64,000 nucleotides of DNA from Ascidia mentula (Eukaryota > Chordata > Ascidiacea > Phlebobranchia > Ascidiidae). The DNA lies in NCBI GenBank assembly GCA_947561715.1, contig OX387198.1, forward strand, positions 2,356,001 through 2,420,000, read 5' to 3'. Of this stretch, positions 33,671 through 45,288 are shown in pieces; the first letter of the stretch is position 1; each line of letters starts with the position of its first letter. Made by a program: the position numbers and the translations under genes. The notes under the pieces were generated by a model. The model ran no database searches, was not told where the DNA came from, and worked only from the letters and a program-made list of their open reading frames with translations.

Positions 33671-36600
33671 ATGGATTTTGGCGAGGTCCTTATACGAATG
33701 GTTCGCAAAGCAGGGTGTTTATACGATTCTGCAAACAAGGATTATAAAAACTCAGAAAAGAAAGAAAAAGTTTGGAAGCTAATCAGCAAAAAAACTGGCC
33801 AACCAGGTGAATCTTGGTTTATATCACTGATAATAACATGATATGTGATTGGAGGAATAATTATAACTAATTCGTATTTTCAGTGAATATATGCAAGGAC
33901 AGATGGAAAAGTTTACGTGATCGCTTTTTGAAGGTAAAAAAAGGTTTGGACAGCCTTGAAAAGAGCAGTAAAACTGGTGCAAGACAATGGGTGTATTATA
34001 AGGATCTTCAATTCTTGAAGCACCATTTAAGAAACAAACTGTAAGTAGAGCTGTAAATTTGTTTTTGTATTTTCATTTCAATACTTTGTTTGCAGAGTTG
34101 TGACCGATTTGGACGTCACGGATTTGGATATGACTGAGTTGTCAGAAACAGGTACCTGCAGCACATTGGTCATTTTTTTGCAGCAATTATATTGGTGAAA
34201 GGGAAATCTATGTGTCTTGTTGATTTGTAGAATCAGAAGCAAACGAAGCATTAGAGGAAGAGAGAATGTCGTCTGTCATGGACTTGCCACCTCCTTGCAA
34301 AAAGCGTAAGGCTGAACGCCAGGTAAATATGCACTCATAAGAATGTTATAAAAGAATATTATATAAACAGCAATTGCCTATCTTTGTTTTAGGAAAAAAC
34401 ACATAACACAACAACACCAACTCCCACACAAGCTGAATGTGAAGATGAGTTTTTAACTTTTGGAAACTTAGTGGCATGTAAGCTCAGACGTATGCCCAAG
34501 AAAAATGCAGACAAGATAATGCCCAAAATACTTGACTGTTTTGTGGAACATGCTGTGGACAAAGTGCCAGGTATGTGAAGTTCAGTTAACAAAACTTACA
34601 GCCTTCTCTATGTTTGTAAACCCAATATTGGCTTTTCTACATTTATAAATGTATATATATCCACTAACATTGTATATAACCCTATAGAAAATCAAGTAAA
34701 AGACAAAAACATACTGCAATATTCTTTGACTTCAGATTTAATTTTCTGTACCTGTCTGGCACACAATATTTTTCCACTCAAAATCTGAACATTTATTTTT
34801 CCAGTAATTTTCCTTACCTATGCATTTGACCAAAGTTGGTTGTTTTTGAAAATAAAGCATTAAATCAAGCAATACCAGTAACATATCTTCTCATGGCCAT
34901 ATACTCTTGCATTTGAGTGCCAACATAGATCCTACAACTAAACTTTACGGACACATTGTGTGGTGGCCACTTTGGGTAATTGGTTACCTGACATGCACAA
35001 CAGCAATTGTGATTAACATCAAGCAACATTTTTTTGTATTGTAAGTGTTTACAATGCATACAAAACATTTTTCCAGCCAATCCAATGAAAGTTAGTTATT
35101 GTTACACATCTTTCTTGCTTTGCAAATACAGATGATACCTCAGTGAATGGTTTCCACAACCCTGTGAACAATAATGGTGGAACTTGTTTCCCTGCACATC
35201 AAAGTGTCTTACCACCACAAACAGGTAATTTAATTAGATGAAAGTAAGTGTTATGGATTACTTTGAACGAAAAGTTTATGAAATGTTTGGCATTTTCAAT
35301 GGGTTAGTTATTGTAAACAGGTTGAAATGTTCGATACTGGCATGCATCTTGGATTAGTTGTAACTTGTAGCACAAATGTTTTTTGTTAATTTTAGTAAGT
35401 GCTGGAAATATCAACAACATTCTACAAAATCGAGGAATTCTTCCAAATCATGTCACACGGCAACCCCAGTACACTACACCAAGTTTTCCCACACAAACAG
35501 GTATTTTAACGATTGGTGTGTTTCTTTCCATTCTGTGCTTACAGACCTGCTTTATCAATCATCAAGTCTCTCACCGATCCATGTGTAAATTTACTGGAAG
35601 TCTTGCAACAAACTAAGTTTTACATTTCTTTAAATAAACAATGGGTGGAATGCAGCAGATAGGAAAGTTTAGGAGCAATTACTTTTCTTTTTTGCATTCT
35701 CTAGCCCCTTAAAACTTTAAACCCTTGGTGGTCCACGGACGCCGAGTATGGAACCACTAGTTTAAAATTTATCTACCAATTATAAACTTTTATTTTTTGT
35801 TTTAACTTCGGTACAACAAGAGTATTACAAAATAATCATTTCATTCAAATCAAATTTAGGATATACTTCAATTAATGGTGGAGGTCCTACTTATTTTGAA
35901 GTTCCTCTTTACCAAAACCATGCAGCACAACAAAACACAAATTCATCAGCTCCACCACAGCAAAGAGGTAGAACTGAAGAAATTTGCATCCTCTCCATAT
36001 ATTATCTACTTCTTGTACATAGATTTTAGTTTCATGAATGATGGAAGTTCCTATAATGCTGTCTCCAATTACCCACCAAGGAATGATCCCATAGTATTCA
36101 CCATTCCAACACAGCAATCTCTAAATACCGCACAAACGTCACAAACAGGTATAGATTCAACTAAGAATCAAAGTAATGTCACATGGAAATGCAAAAAAGG
36201 ACACATGGGCATGCATGTGTAGCAAATGTGTATTTCGCATTTTTTTTCTTCTAAGTCTTTTTTTTAAATATTGTGTCAAAGCAAAAACAAGATTTATAAC
36301 AAGAAAATATGCAGATATTAAGTCAATGTTATAAAACCAACAGAAGTTTTAAATTGCAGTCATCTATAAATCAAAATAGAATATAGGTGTTGCTGATAGA
36401 ATACAATGCCAACTAGATTCTGAAAAAAATAAGGAACCATTCTTATGCAGTGATATTATTGCAATTTGTCACACAAAAAACTTGGCGTCAATGTCATGTT
36501 GACTCTTGTAGTGTGGAGAGTATCGTAATATAAAGAAGTTTTAAATACCTGTTGGTTATGTTTTACTTTTATCATGACTTGATTTTTTTTTATCCTGAGT

Positions 36601-38697
36601 AATATTTATTATGTTTCCAAATATAGAATTCACTGCAAACCATGTTGAAATGTCTAACAACCCGACAATTTTTGGTGGATCTGAAACAACCAGTGATATT
36701 TCTACTATGCAATCAGATGCTGCAAAAGTATTGATGCAACTTTCAGGTAAGTTTTCTTGTAAACAAACACTTAAACTAATTTGTAAATTTGAGTTAAAAT
36801 TTAACCTTGTTTTGTAACAGTTTTTTTGCACATGATTCTCCATGTATATCTTTTCATATTTTTTAAGGTCCTGTATACATTTTCAAGTGTTTTTGGGAAT
36901 AGTATTACCACTAAGCCACATACATGCCAATTTTCTTTGTGCTAGCAAGACAAAAACACGAAAAACATATTTTTTTAAAACCTGTTCAAGGTTCTGAAGA
37001 ACGTTCAGCCTCTTCGAATAGCCCAAGGTTCACTGAACTATTAAATAGTCGACAAGTATATACTGGGAATATTATCCATGGAGCAAAGAAACAAACAGGT
37101 AATTTCATTGTTTATTACAAGCCCATTGATTTACATAATACTAATGCAAAAACAAATGCAATATTTTTTCGAATTACAAAACATCACCAAGTGTGTAGCT
37201 TAGATTTAGTTTTGTTTAATCACTTTCAAGGCACTGAACAGCATCAAACCTCTTATGATGTAACCCATAATCAGTTTTCAAGTGATGATCAGATAAATGC
37301 AGGAAAAGTTGTGCAGGAACAACAGCAAACAGGTACTGAAAACAATTTAAAAAAAACTGTATCTGTTGTTGGTAACCCCTAGGAACAGACTGCTAGCACC
37401 CCCGTTTTGAAAACTACTAGTATTGAAACATGAATAAGTTGTTATGCAAGAGGAATGTAGGAATACCATTTAACAGAAATGCAAGCAATGTAAAATGCTT
37501 CAAAGGGAGCTGTTGATTATACAGTAGATACAACATTTTATAATTAAATACCACTGTATCGGGAAAGTTCGTGAAAAATGAACATTTAGGACTTTCAAAT
37601 ATCATGTATATATCGTGACAAAAACATACATAGGTTTTACATTTGTTGTTTTATGACATCACAAATAACGGCATTGACGTGTATATTCTGTGATTTTTTA
37701 CTAAACCAAATCAAAATTCCTTGTCTGGTAAATCGTAAAACATAAAAGATACGAAATTTTAAATTTATTTTTCCAATATGTCCCCCTTTTAAAAAAATAC
37801 ACGTTTACCACTCTTTAGCGCCACTTAAAAAATTCCCCCGAAACAGTGACACTTTGAATAGACCGCCAGGGTATGTGATGGCGGGAGGTTGGATTTATTT
37901 TTGTTTAAATTAAATAAATTGTTTTTATTTCAGATAAAAACATCGATTCAACGTTTTTGATCCAAACTTACGTGAATTTGTTGGAAAAACATAAATATTC
38001 TGAAGCAAATGAAACAAGAAACCAACTTTCAAGGTTGTTTGAAGGTCGTGGGGAAACTGCGGAAGATTTGGAAACAACTGGATATGAAAAGAGAGAAGAG
38101 GGAAAATATTTGGAATCGATTTTATTTTTCGATGTTGCGTCTGAACTTTATGTCAAATGTGATGGAGATGAAGCGGTGAAAGGTGTGTGGAGTTGTGTTA
38201 AGGGTTTGTATGTGACATGCAGAGATTTGATGAAAACATGGGATTCGAATCAAAAACTTGAAAACAAACGAATAATTCGTGACCATGTGATCCCACTCAT
38301 GAAAACGATGAGACTCAAAATACAAAATATTCAAAACGTGGAAGAAGATATTAAATGTGAGAAGCAAGTGTGGTGTTTGCACTGGATTGAATTGAGTCAA
38401 CGTTCAATCGGAGATTATTCGTCGAGGGAATCAACAATTAAACTTGGACTTGAAATGATGAGGAAACAGTTTGGTGAAAACTCAGCAAAGCATGAAGTGT
38501 TCGGAGGTTTGTTACACAACCTTGGTGGTGTTTGCGAGAAAACAAATCGACTGAATGAAAGTGTGGATTTTTATCAAAAAGCAATCCAAGCTTTCAGAAT
38601 GGCAACAGACATGAGTGAAGAGAGAAGGGAGGAGTTGATTGAAAAAAGTGAAAACAATTTAAGTGAAGTTGAATCAAAACTTGCACAAAGGAAATAA
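33671..38697 (+). CDS. Gene 3: MADF-BESS-linker-TPR protein, 13 exons, intact
   Basis: Exons: 33671-33806, 33884-34040, 34096-34151, 34231-34322, 34393-34570, 35132-35224, 35396-35500, 35860-35967, 36023-36148, 36627-36746, 36991-37098, 37231-37332 and 37934-38697. They sum to 715 codons, all in frame. The MADF domain (residues about 6-90) has GCLYDSANKDYK, CKDRWKSLRDRF and WVYYKDLQFLKHHL. CKKRK at about residues 139-143 is a likely nuclear localisation signal. The BESS motif is the clearest in the family (FGNLVACKLRRMPKKNADKI, residues about 167-201). The linker (about 207-460) has seven phase-1 exons, several ending in QTG, and two (35396 and 35860) without close match in the other genes. 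The TPR-like domain is residues 461-714. The 5' half is diverged from genes 2 and 4, but from about 36990 on, introns included, it is nearly identical to gene 4. This points to recombination or gene conversion. Confidence 0.85.
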
Positions 38698-38848
38698 TTA
38701 TGACATCACAAACACAAAATGTGTTTTTGTTAAATATGTTTGAATTATGCATTGTTTATGTAATTTGTATGAAAATGGAAGGTAGCTACCATGCACTTAA
38801 TGAATTTTGTGATTATTATTTTCATGTCGCTGATGATTTGTAGCTGAT

Positions 38849-38854
38849 AATAAA
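38849..38854 (+). promoter_or_regulatory. Poly(A) signal AATAAA, gene 3
   Basis: AATAAA lies about 150 bp after the gene 3 stop, in conserved context. Confidence 0.65.
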
Positions 38855-40311
38855 GAGTAAGTAAATGATGTTGACTTCAAGTGTAAGCTTCAGTAAAGTG
38901 AATGCAAGGTATTATGTAAAAATGCAGAATATTATATTTCAGCTTATATATTTCACTTTAGCCAAAGAAAATTAGTGTCCTGGTAAGAGTTTGCTTTTAT
39001 CTTCAATGAAAGTGCGTAACACCATAAAAAAAAACTATTCAAGTATGAAAAACTTACCAATATATTGGGTAATTCTGTTTGATAAATACGTCATTCGAAT
39101 GTGCCATAGTTTTTAAGTAGCTTATTTCACATTACTAGCTTTTAGCACATGCATTTGGTGCACCCAATAATAGGTATTATAAAAAAAAAAACTTTAAACA
39201 GTGCTAAAAACTGTGCAAAGTAATACAATGGCTAACCTCCTGCAAAGGAACAATTTGGCACATTATGTCTTTGTATCTGGCCTGCTAGGAGTTTGTACAA
39301 ATGAGACACTTTACAAACAAGGTTTATACTGCAGTTTGATGTAATTTTTGTACACATCACTTACCTAGGCCACATTTTAAAGCATTGTTCTAATTGTCCA
39401 TTTAAAATGGTTAAAATATGTCAAATATTTGATGATTTTTGGACTGTCAATAGAAAAGTGTGCCCAACCCTACCAGGGCAGAATAACCTTACCCACCATT
39501 CCACATGTGCAAGGTAAAAAAATTTTCTGCATGCTATGCAACCAATAGTTCCAAATTACAACGGGTTACTATAGACGATTCCGCTACGAATGCATGTTGA
39601 TTAAAATACTGCATTTCCATCATGGGTACTGCATATATCAACCCAACTTTTTGGAATGGGAAACTGTTGAAGATTTTTGTAATAAATCTACTGATATCAA
39701 TCAGAGGTCTTTTGCTTCTGACTAATTAATACAAATCTTGGTTGTGTTGGTTAAACAAATACCTGACAAAGGTTTGAAGACATGGGCATCTATATTCTAG
39801 TAAGTTCCAGTGTTTACGTTCTAACAAGCCAATTTTCTCATTTTGGGATTTTGACATCCAGCACCATATTGGCAGTTTGCACCAGATGAAAGTCCTGAAA
39901 CCTTTCAAAAAACTTAATACACATCTTGAGACTTTTTTGGTGAATATATTGTGCATTGAATCAGTACGATAAATCGAGCATACATTTGAGATGACAGCAG
40001 TGCAGATTTGGTGAGATTCGCTGGGGTGAGAGTAAGGAGAAATTTCCATGTTTCTATTTCTACTGCTGGTCCTTGCTACAATTCCTTAATTGAAGTCAAT
40101 TTATTTTACAAAGGTATAATTTGCACAACAATAAATGGCCAAAACGCAGCACAGTAAAACTTGATTTGCAGTGACAATTCTGGTGTGACAAGTTTGTCTT
40201 TTTTGTAAAACAGTTGCACGTTCATATTTTACAACTGCAAACGTCACAAAACCACAATGGCTCATGACGTCACTGTTTACATGTTACGGATGAGTAATTT
40301 TCTGTGCAGGG

Positions 40312-40795
40312 ACCCGGGTTTGCAGAGAGAAAACACGCCGTGTATCTGACTCCTATGGCTTTTAAAAAAAACACCCGCACGGGCTACCTTTACGAACTTT
40401 TAATTAGCGCAAAAACAAACGACAACACATACCTTAGATAACTACGCGTAAGCACTCAATGCAGCCTTCTCCCCACGATTTTTCTTACAGAGCGCGTAAC
40501 TTGGGCCTTTTCGCTTAGTTCTCTATATTCCTTCTGTGGCTTACGGCCATCGATATATATACGGTTATTGAGATTACATAAAATAATGAATTCGACAGGA
40601 TTAATAAAAATGTCGATGTGAAATTAAAACCAAAACCGATTTGCACATATGTTAGAGATTAGCCGATATGTCGGACAGAAACGAAGCGATCAACCGAAAA
40701 TAACCTATGCGCACGTACGCGAACTAATCAAATTTAACACAAAATGACATTTAATAATAAAGTTTTGCTGCATCTGCCCTTGCTTGGGTTTTGCA
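40312..40795. repeat. Inserted segment shared with the kinase-locus junction
   Basis: Compared with 12025-12045 this copy carries about 480 extra bases after GAGTAATTTTCTG. Its right part, from CTCCCCACGATTTTTCTTAC (about 40470) onward, is also present at 61038-61380, where it directly abuts the 5' break of the kinase pseudogene. The origin is unknown and I see no coding content. Confidence 0.55.
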
Positions 40796-42039
40796 TTCCA
40801 AAGTAATTTTTTGTATGTTCCGCGTCTCAGTGGTTGAAGATTTTTGGAAAACACGACTTTCGCCCTGTTCAAATTCTTCTGTAACATTGCCAACAATGAC
40901 AAAATATTCTCTGAATTGTCAATGTTTAATGCTCACTGTTCGTAGTTTTCTATTTAACATTTGTATTTTGAAGGTTAACGAAAGCGCCACTCCTACGTCG
41001 TACCAGGGTAACCAACTATTGAAACGTCATGAAGTTAACTCCTGGCGTATGCAAGTGTGTAGAATTATCGACTCGCGGCCAAAAATAATCGAAAAATCGA
41101 CAGGTAGGCCAACAGACCGCATAAGAGAAACAAAAGAATACAGTTTAATGAATAAACCCAAATACATTATTTAATGAAAATTTAAACACTGCAACCGAAA
41201 AACAATAAAAAACCATTCAACTGCAACATGGAGAATTTTCCGAATGACAATAATTTATACCAAGCGCGACAAATTAAAAAAAAACGAACCAGGCATAGTC
41301 TTCGCTGTGGGTCACAAGTTTGCCAATATCTGAGATATACATTACGATTGCAACCGTCTTATTTCAGTGTTATGTCCTCAGCGTTGAAACGTCATCATGG
41401 GTTAAGAAGCTCGCGAAAAAAATTAGGCAGCCCGCGAAACCCATTGTGATGTCATCTTTGTTCGCTCTGCGATTTTGGCCGAAACATTACGGAAAAGGCT
41501 TTTGTTTATTATCTATGACACCCAGTCTCAGTGTTGATCGAAAGCATCCTGTCGCAATCACCTCGTAGACGAAGTTATGCCTCTTTGTAACGAAAATTCA
41601 AACTAAATCTACAAGAAGTTGTGTTAGCTTTTCAGAAACATGCCAGGCACAGAATTATTGCAGTTTTTCGCTGCTACGTTTTTTTAACCCTGAGAAAAAT
41701 CAGCGAAGAACCGCGGTCTATAGCCTACTGAGCTATCAAACATACATTGCGTTTTGTTCTCCAGTGAAAATTTTGTGTCCATTTCGTACAATACCATTTT
41801 TCACCTTCTCCTCCACCCTCGAAAAAAGCAACTTCAATTATCCTTTGCAAGGATATGCATTGGAACCGCAGTTTCTATGAACGTAAAGTCCCTCTCCGTG
41901 GCGCGATTTGTTGCAGTTTCCTGTTTAATAAACCCTCGTCTTCCAGCAAGAGGCATCAGTATACCGCTGTGTGCGAACCTGCAAAATGCACATAAATAAT
42001 TAAAACCCCAACCAATCCTGTCAGTGCGTGATAAATGAA

Positions 42040-42114
42040 GCTCTCGGTGAGGTTTAAACTCACGACCCTGGGCTATAACCAGGCCCAACGCGCTACAAAC
42101 TGAGCTCTCAGTGG
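42040..42114 (-). repeat. tRNA-derived repeat, copy 2
   Basis: Same element as 13304-13376, with further changes in the D arm (GCGCTACAAACTGAG on the + strand) and two extra bases in the anticodon region. It is not a functional tRNA. Confidence 0.55.
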
Positions 42115-43375
42115 TTTCACGGGGTATATTGTGGCCAAAGTACACTGATGTGCAAGCGCACAACTTGTCAGGCGACCTTCACATATACGTAGGGAAACCT
42201 GTGCAGTGGGGCAACCACGCCATTCAAATCTCGCTCTGACTTTCTAGGAAAATTTGCTGGAACATTAGCCTACTGCATTATGTTATGCAATGATGGTTGA
42301 ATATTAACATTAATTTGTTTAATTCTTATAACCCGGGCATCGATTTTTTCCTTTTTCACCATTCTAAGTGTTCACAATATGGCGCCACTGTTCGACACAG
42401 GCGGTGTAAAGGAGTGTTTAGTTACCGCGTTACCGGTATGCAGTACCACAAACTTGCCAACTCTATTGTTATTAACCAAAGTCCATAAATTAAACTACTA
42501 CTGTATATTCTTCTACACAATACTTTTGAATTTATGGAGCCTAACATATCCGTTATACAAATCCTGCTTCTTCAACACCGATCTTCTCAGGTTTAATTTG
42601 TTTAAGGTTCAGCACCAATACGCTTAAACTGACCATTGTTTCCAAACATGGAGCATTGTTAACGAAAACACGGTATTGTGACCGAACATTGCCCTGTTAC
42701 GAAACTAATGCCATTTTTCATTCAATCTGAAGAGATATAGCAGCAAGCTACTTTTTTATCTGTTTTTAATTTAACATGTATTCTAAACTTATGTAGGACT
42801 ATTATGAAGAAATATACTATGTTTGAGTACAAGAAACGTGTAATAAATAGTAGTATTATTATTTATAGTCTACTTTTATCAAACGTTCTTGTAGCGCAAA
42901 AGAACTTGCGATCACTTGTTGGCGTTTCCTTTCCAAGTTTCACCCTTTCGTTGTGTCACGTATCCATTTACGCCACGTTCTTTTTTACCTTTTGTTTTTT
43001 CACCTTCCACCTGCTTAGTTAAATGTTTTGTGTCAATTTATATTTTATTCACGAATTGTCTCGAACGCACCAGTCACCGCACGTTGATTTTATATCGCAG
43101 CGCTCGCTTCCTCTCACGTGACACGGTTGGGCCAATGACTGGCGAGATAAAAGATAAAACCGGACCAACACGAGACGCTAAGAGAAATCGAGATACGATT
43201 TTGCAGGTTGTGATTCGTCTGTGGTATTTTTAAAGTTTTTATGAACAAGATATTATCTAACCGGTCAGACTTGTGGTTAGCCGTGAATGCAGCGTCCTGA
43301 GAACCAAGGAAAGCGTTTATTTAAGAAGCTTAACATTTTGGTTGAAAAAAATGTCAGGCCTTTCGCATGCGTTAG

Positions 43376-43955
43376 TCACCAGACAAACTCTTCATCGCCT
43401 TGCAAGAAACGAAAACTGTCACCCTCAGTGTCTTAGATAACAAAATTTTACTTTATTTTGATGTATGTATGTTAATAATCAACTCAATTTGCCCTTTGCC
43501 AGAAAAGCGTTGTCCACAACAACAAACATGAAAAGGAATTAAAAGCTCCGTCACAATCTCATAATTTTTTAAACTTTGGTAATTTTGTGGCAGATACACT
43601 TAAATCTATGCCCGTTAGTTCTTCTTATAAAGCAATGGCCACAATATTACAGTGTTTAGGTGCTCGTTGTATGAATACTGATGAAGTTTCAGGTACGTAA
43701 CCACATAAACACTTTTTGCTACAATGTTATTAACAGCTTCAGTTATAGTTTATAGCAGTGTTTCCCAACCGGTGGCACTCGGCGGCATTACATTTGGTAT
43801 ATGAAATTATTGAAAGCATTCAACATCCTTTGAATGACAATGGTCATGTTTTGCATGTCACTACGGCACAGCAATTTGCACAAACCATATCACAGAAGCA
43901 AGAAACGGGTATTTTAAAAGTTGAAAATAGTATTGTGAAGTTGGGACACTGTTAA
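43376..43955 (+). pseudogene. Fragment of a MADF-BESS-TPR family gene (exons 4, 5 and 7)
   Basis: The segment about 43390-43437 matches exon 4 (CTTGCAAGAAACGAAAACTG), but its donor is changed to TTAGATAAC. The segment 43503-43692 matches exon 5, with the BESS-like part FGNFVADTLKSMP and its donor CAG|GTACGT kept. The segment about 43806-43911 matches the exon seen whole only in gene 2 (19628-19741). A hAT MITE fragment, CAGTGTTTCCCAACCGG, lies between the last two at about 43755-43791. There is no MADF or TPR exon nearby. It is the remnant of a further family copy. Confidence 0.7.
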
Positions 43956-45102
43956 GTCATGTAAGTTTTGTTGACCTCCGGACGCTCATGTTTGGAGGTG
44001 GATTTCAAAAGTTACCGATAAACTGTGGATAAAATCTGCCATGCATTTGGGAACAACAGTGTTTTGAGTCGATCCGATATCGAGCCTCCTACTGGGCTGT
44101 GATTGCCCAGTAAGGAACTACGCAGTGCGGCGACCCTGTGTTGCGAAAGCATGAAAAACTTCTTCGTCGTGACAGATAAGCCCAGATGTCAAGGCTGTAA
44201 AAGCACGGCATGAATCTTTGCACGTGTAAGCTTACACAGATTTGGCTTCGTAAGCATTTAGACAGGCGCGCGCACTCAGTCCGTTTTGGTTGGTCACTGC
44301 AACATGAACTATTTGAATTTAAATTTCACAGATACTGCTTGATCAACATGGTTCCTGGCGCAGCACTACCATTAAAAAAATGTACGAATTGAAACAGTAT
44401 GGGTCAACCAATTAATAAGAATTGTTCTTTTGGCACTTAAGTTACGAGAGATTTTCATTGTCATCAACGTTTCGTTCACCATCCGGTGAGACTTCCTCAG
44501 GGTTATGTCACAACAATAATGAATCAAACGTACAATAAAGTTTTAATGTCGAGATGTTGTTTTTCAGAATATGTTGGAAGACGGTGAACTATACGACACT
44601 TGCATGTTGATATATACGGTGAATGGAGGATGCTAGTTTTCAAAATACCTTTGTGTGCTGCATTGTTGACTATTATAGTTAAACAGTATTTACAACAAAC
44701 ATGTCCGAAAACGCTGGTTCGGCGTACCAGCTCCATTTCAATGCAGCAGCGACATCATGCGGAAAACGATCCACTATATGCACGGTATAGTAATGAGAGA
44801 CGAAATGTCAGGAATTTTAAGGACAACAGTTACAATGGGTTCGTAGATAAAGTTACTTCAAGCCACTTTTATAGTAAAAAAATCAATTCAACATCGACGC
44901 GAAGTTGAAGTGCTTCAAAAGTATAACCGGATTCGAATAAAAAAGGTACAAAGAGCTTACGTAAAATAAATTTACATCGAAGAGCATAGCTTTTTGGTTA
45001 ACGTTACAGTTTTACAATGGTGATTACGAGTAAAAAGCTGAAGAACTGTTGACAAAGTTTGTTTATGGATTTTGTTGGGTTAGTGGAGGAACTGTTGCCA
45101 TG

Positions 45103-45288
45103 TTAGCCATCATCGTCAGTGTCCATATCAGATTCTGGGTGTGCAATGGGATTCCCAGCGTATGTTGTAAGTTCGACGAAGGCGCGCAACTCCTTGTATC
45201 TGAAGACCAGACTTCCACGTTCGTCTCTAATATACACAACCAGATAGGTTTCTTCACCGCGAGCAACGTAATAAGTGCGTACAGGCAT
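45103..45288 (-). other. Small open frame, copy 3 of 3 (61 codons)
   Basis: MPVRTYYVARGEETYLVVYI and onward, ending in HPESDMDTDDDG. The stop codon is at the same place as in the 14.6-kb copy. Function unknown; see the other two copies. Confidence 0.25.

Larger units (their letters stand above)
38698..45153. repeat. Downstream block, copy after gene 3, with insertions
   Basis: This follows the order of 10381-14655 with added segments: about 480 bp at 40312-40795, a family gene fragment at 43376-43955, and 44170-44400, which is also seen at 57640-57870. It also carries a tRNA-like repeat. I call no protein gene here; the minus frame at 40049-39726 is much shorter in the first copy. Confidence 0.8.

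Noticed and set aside
35715-35765. A second hAT-like end (GTGGTCCACGGACGCCG..GGAACCACTAG)
   Set aside because: A single short fragment without a second terminus.
39726-40049. A 107-codon minus frame after gene 3
   Set aside because: The first-copy counterpart (11623-11441) is much shorter, no domain is seen and there is no splice context.
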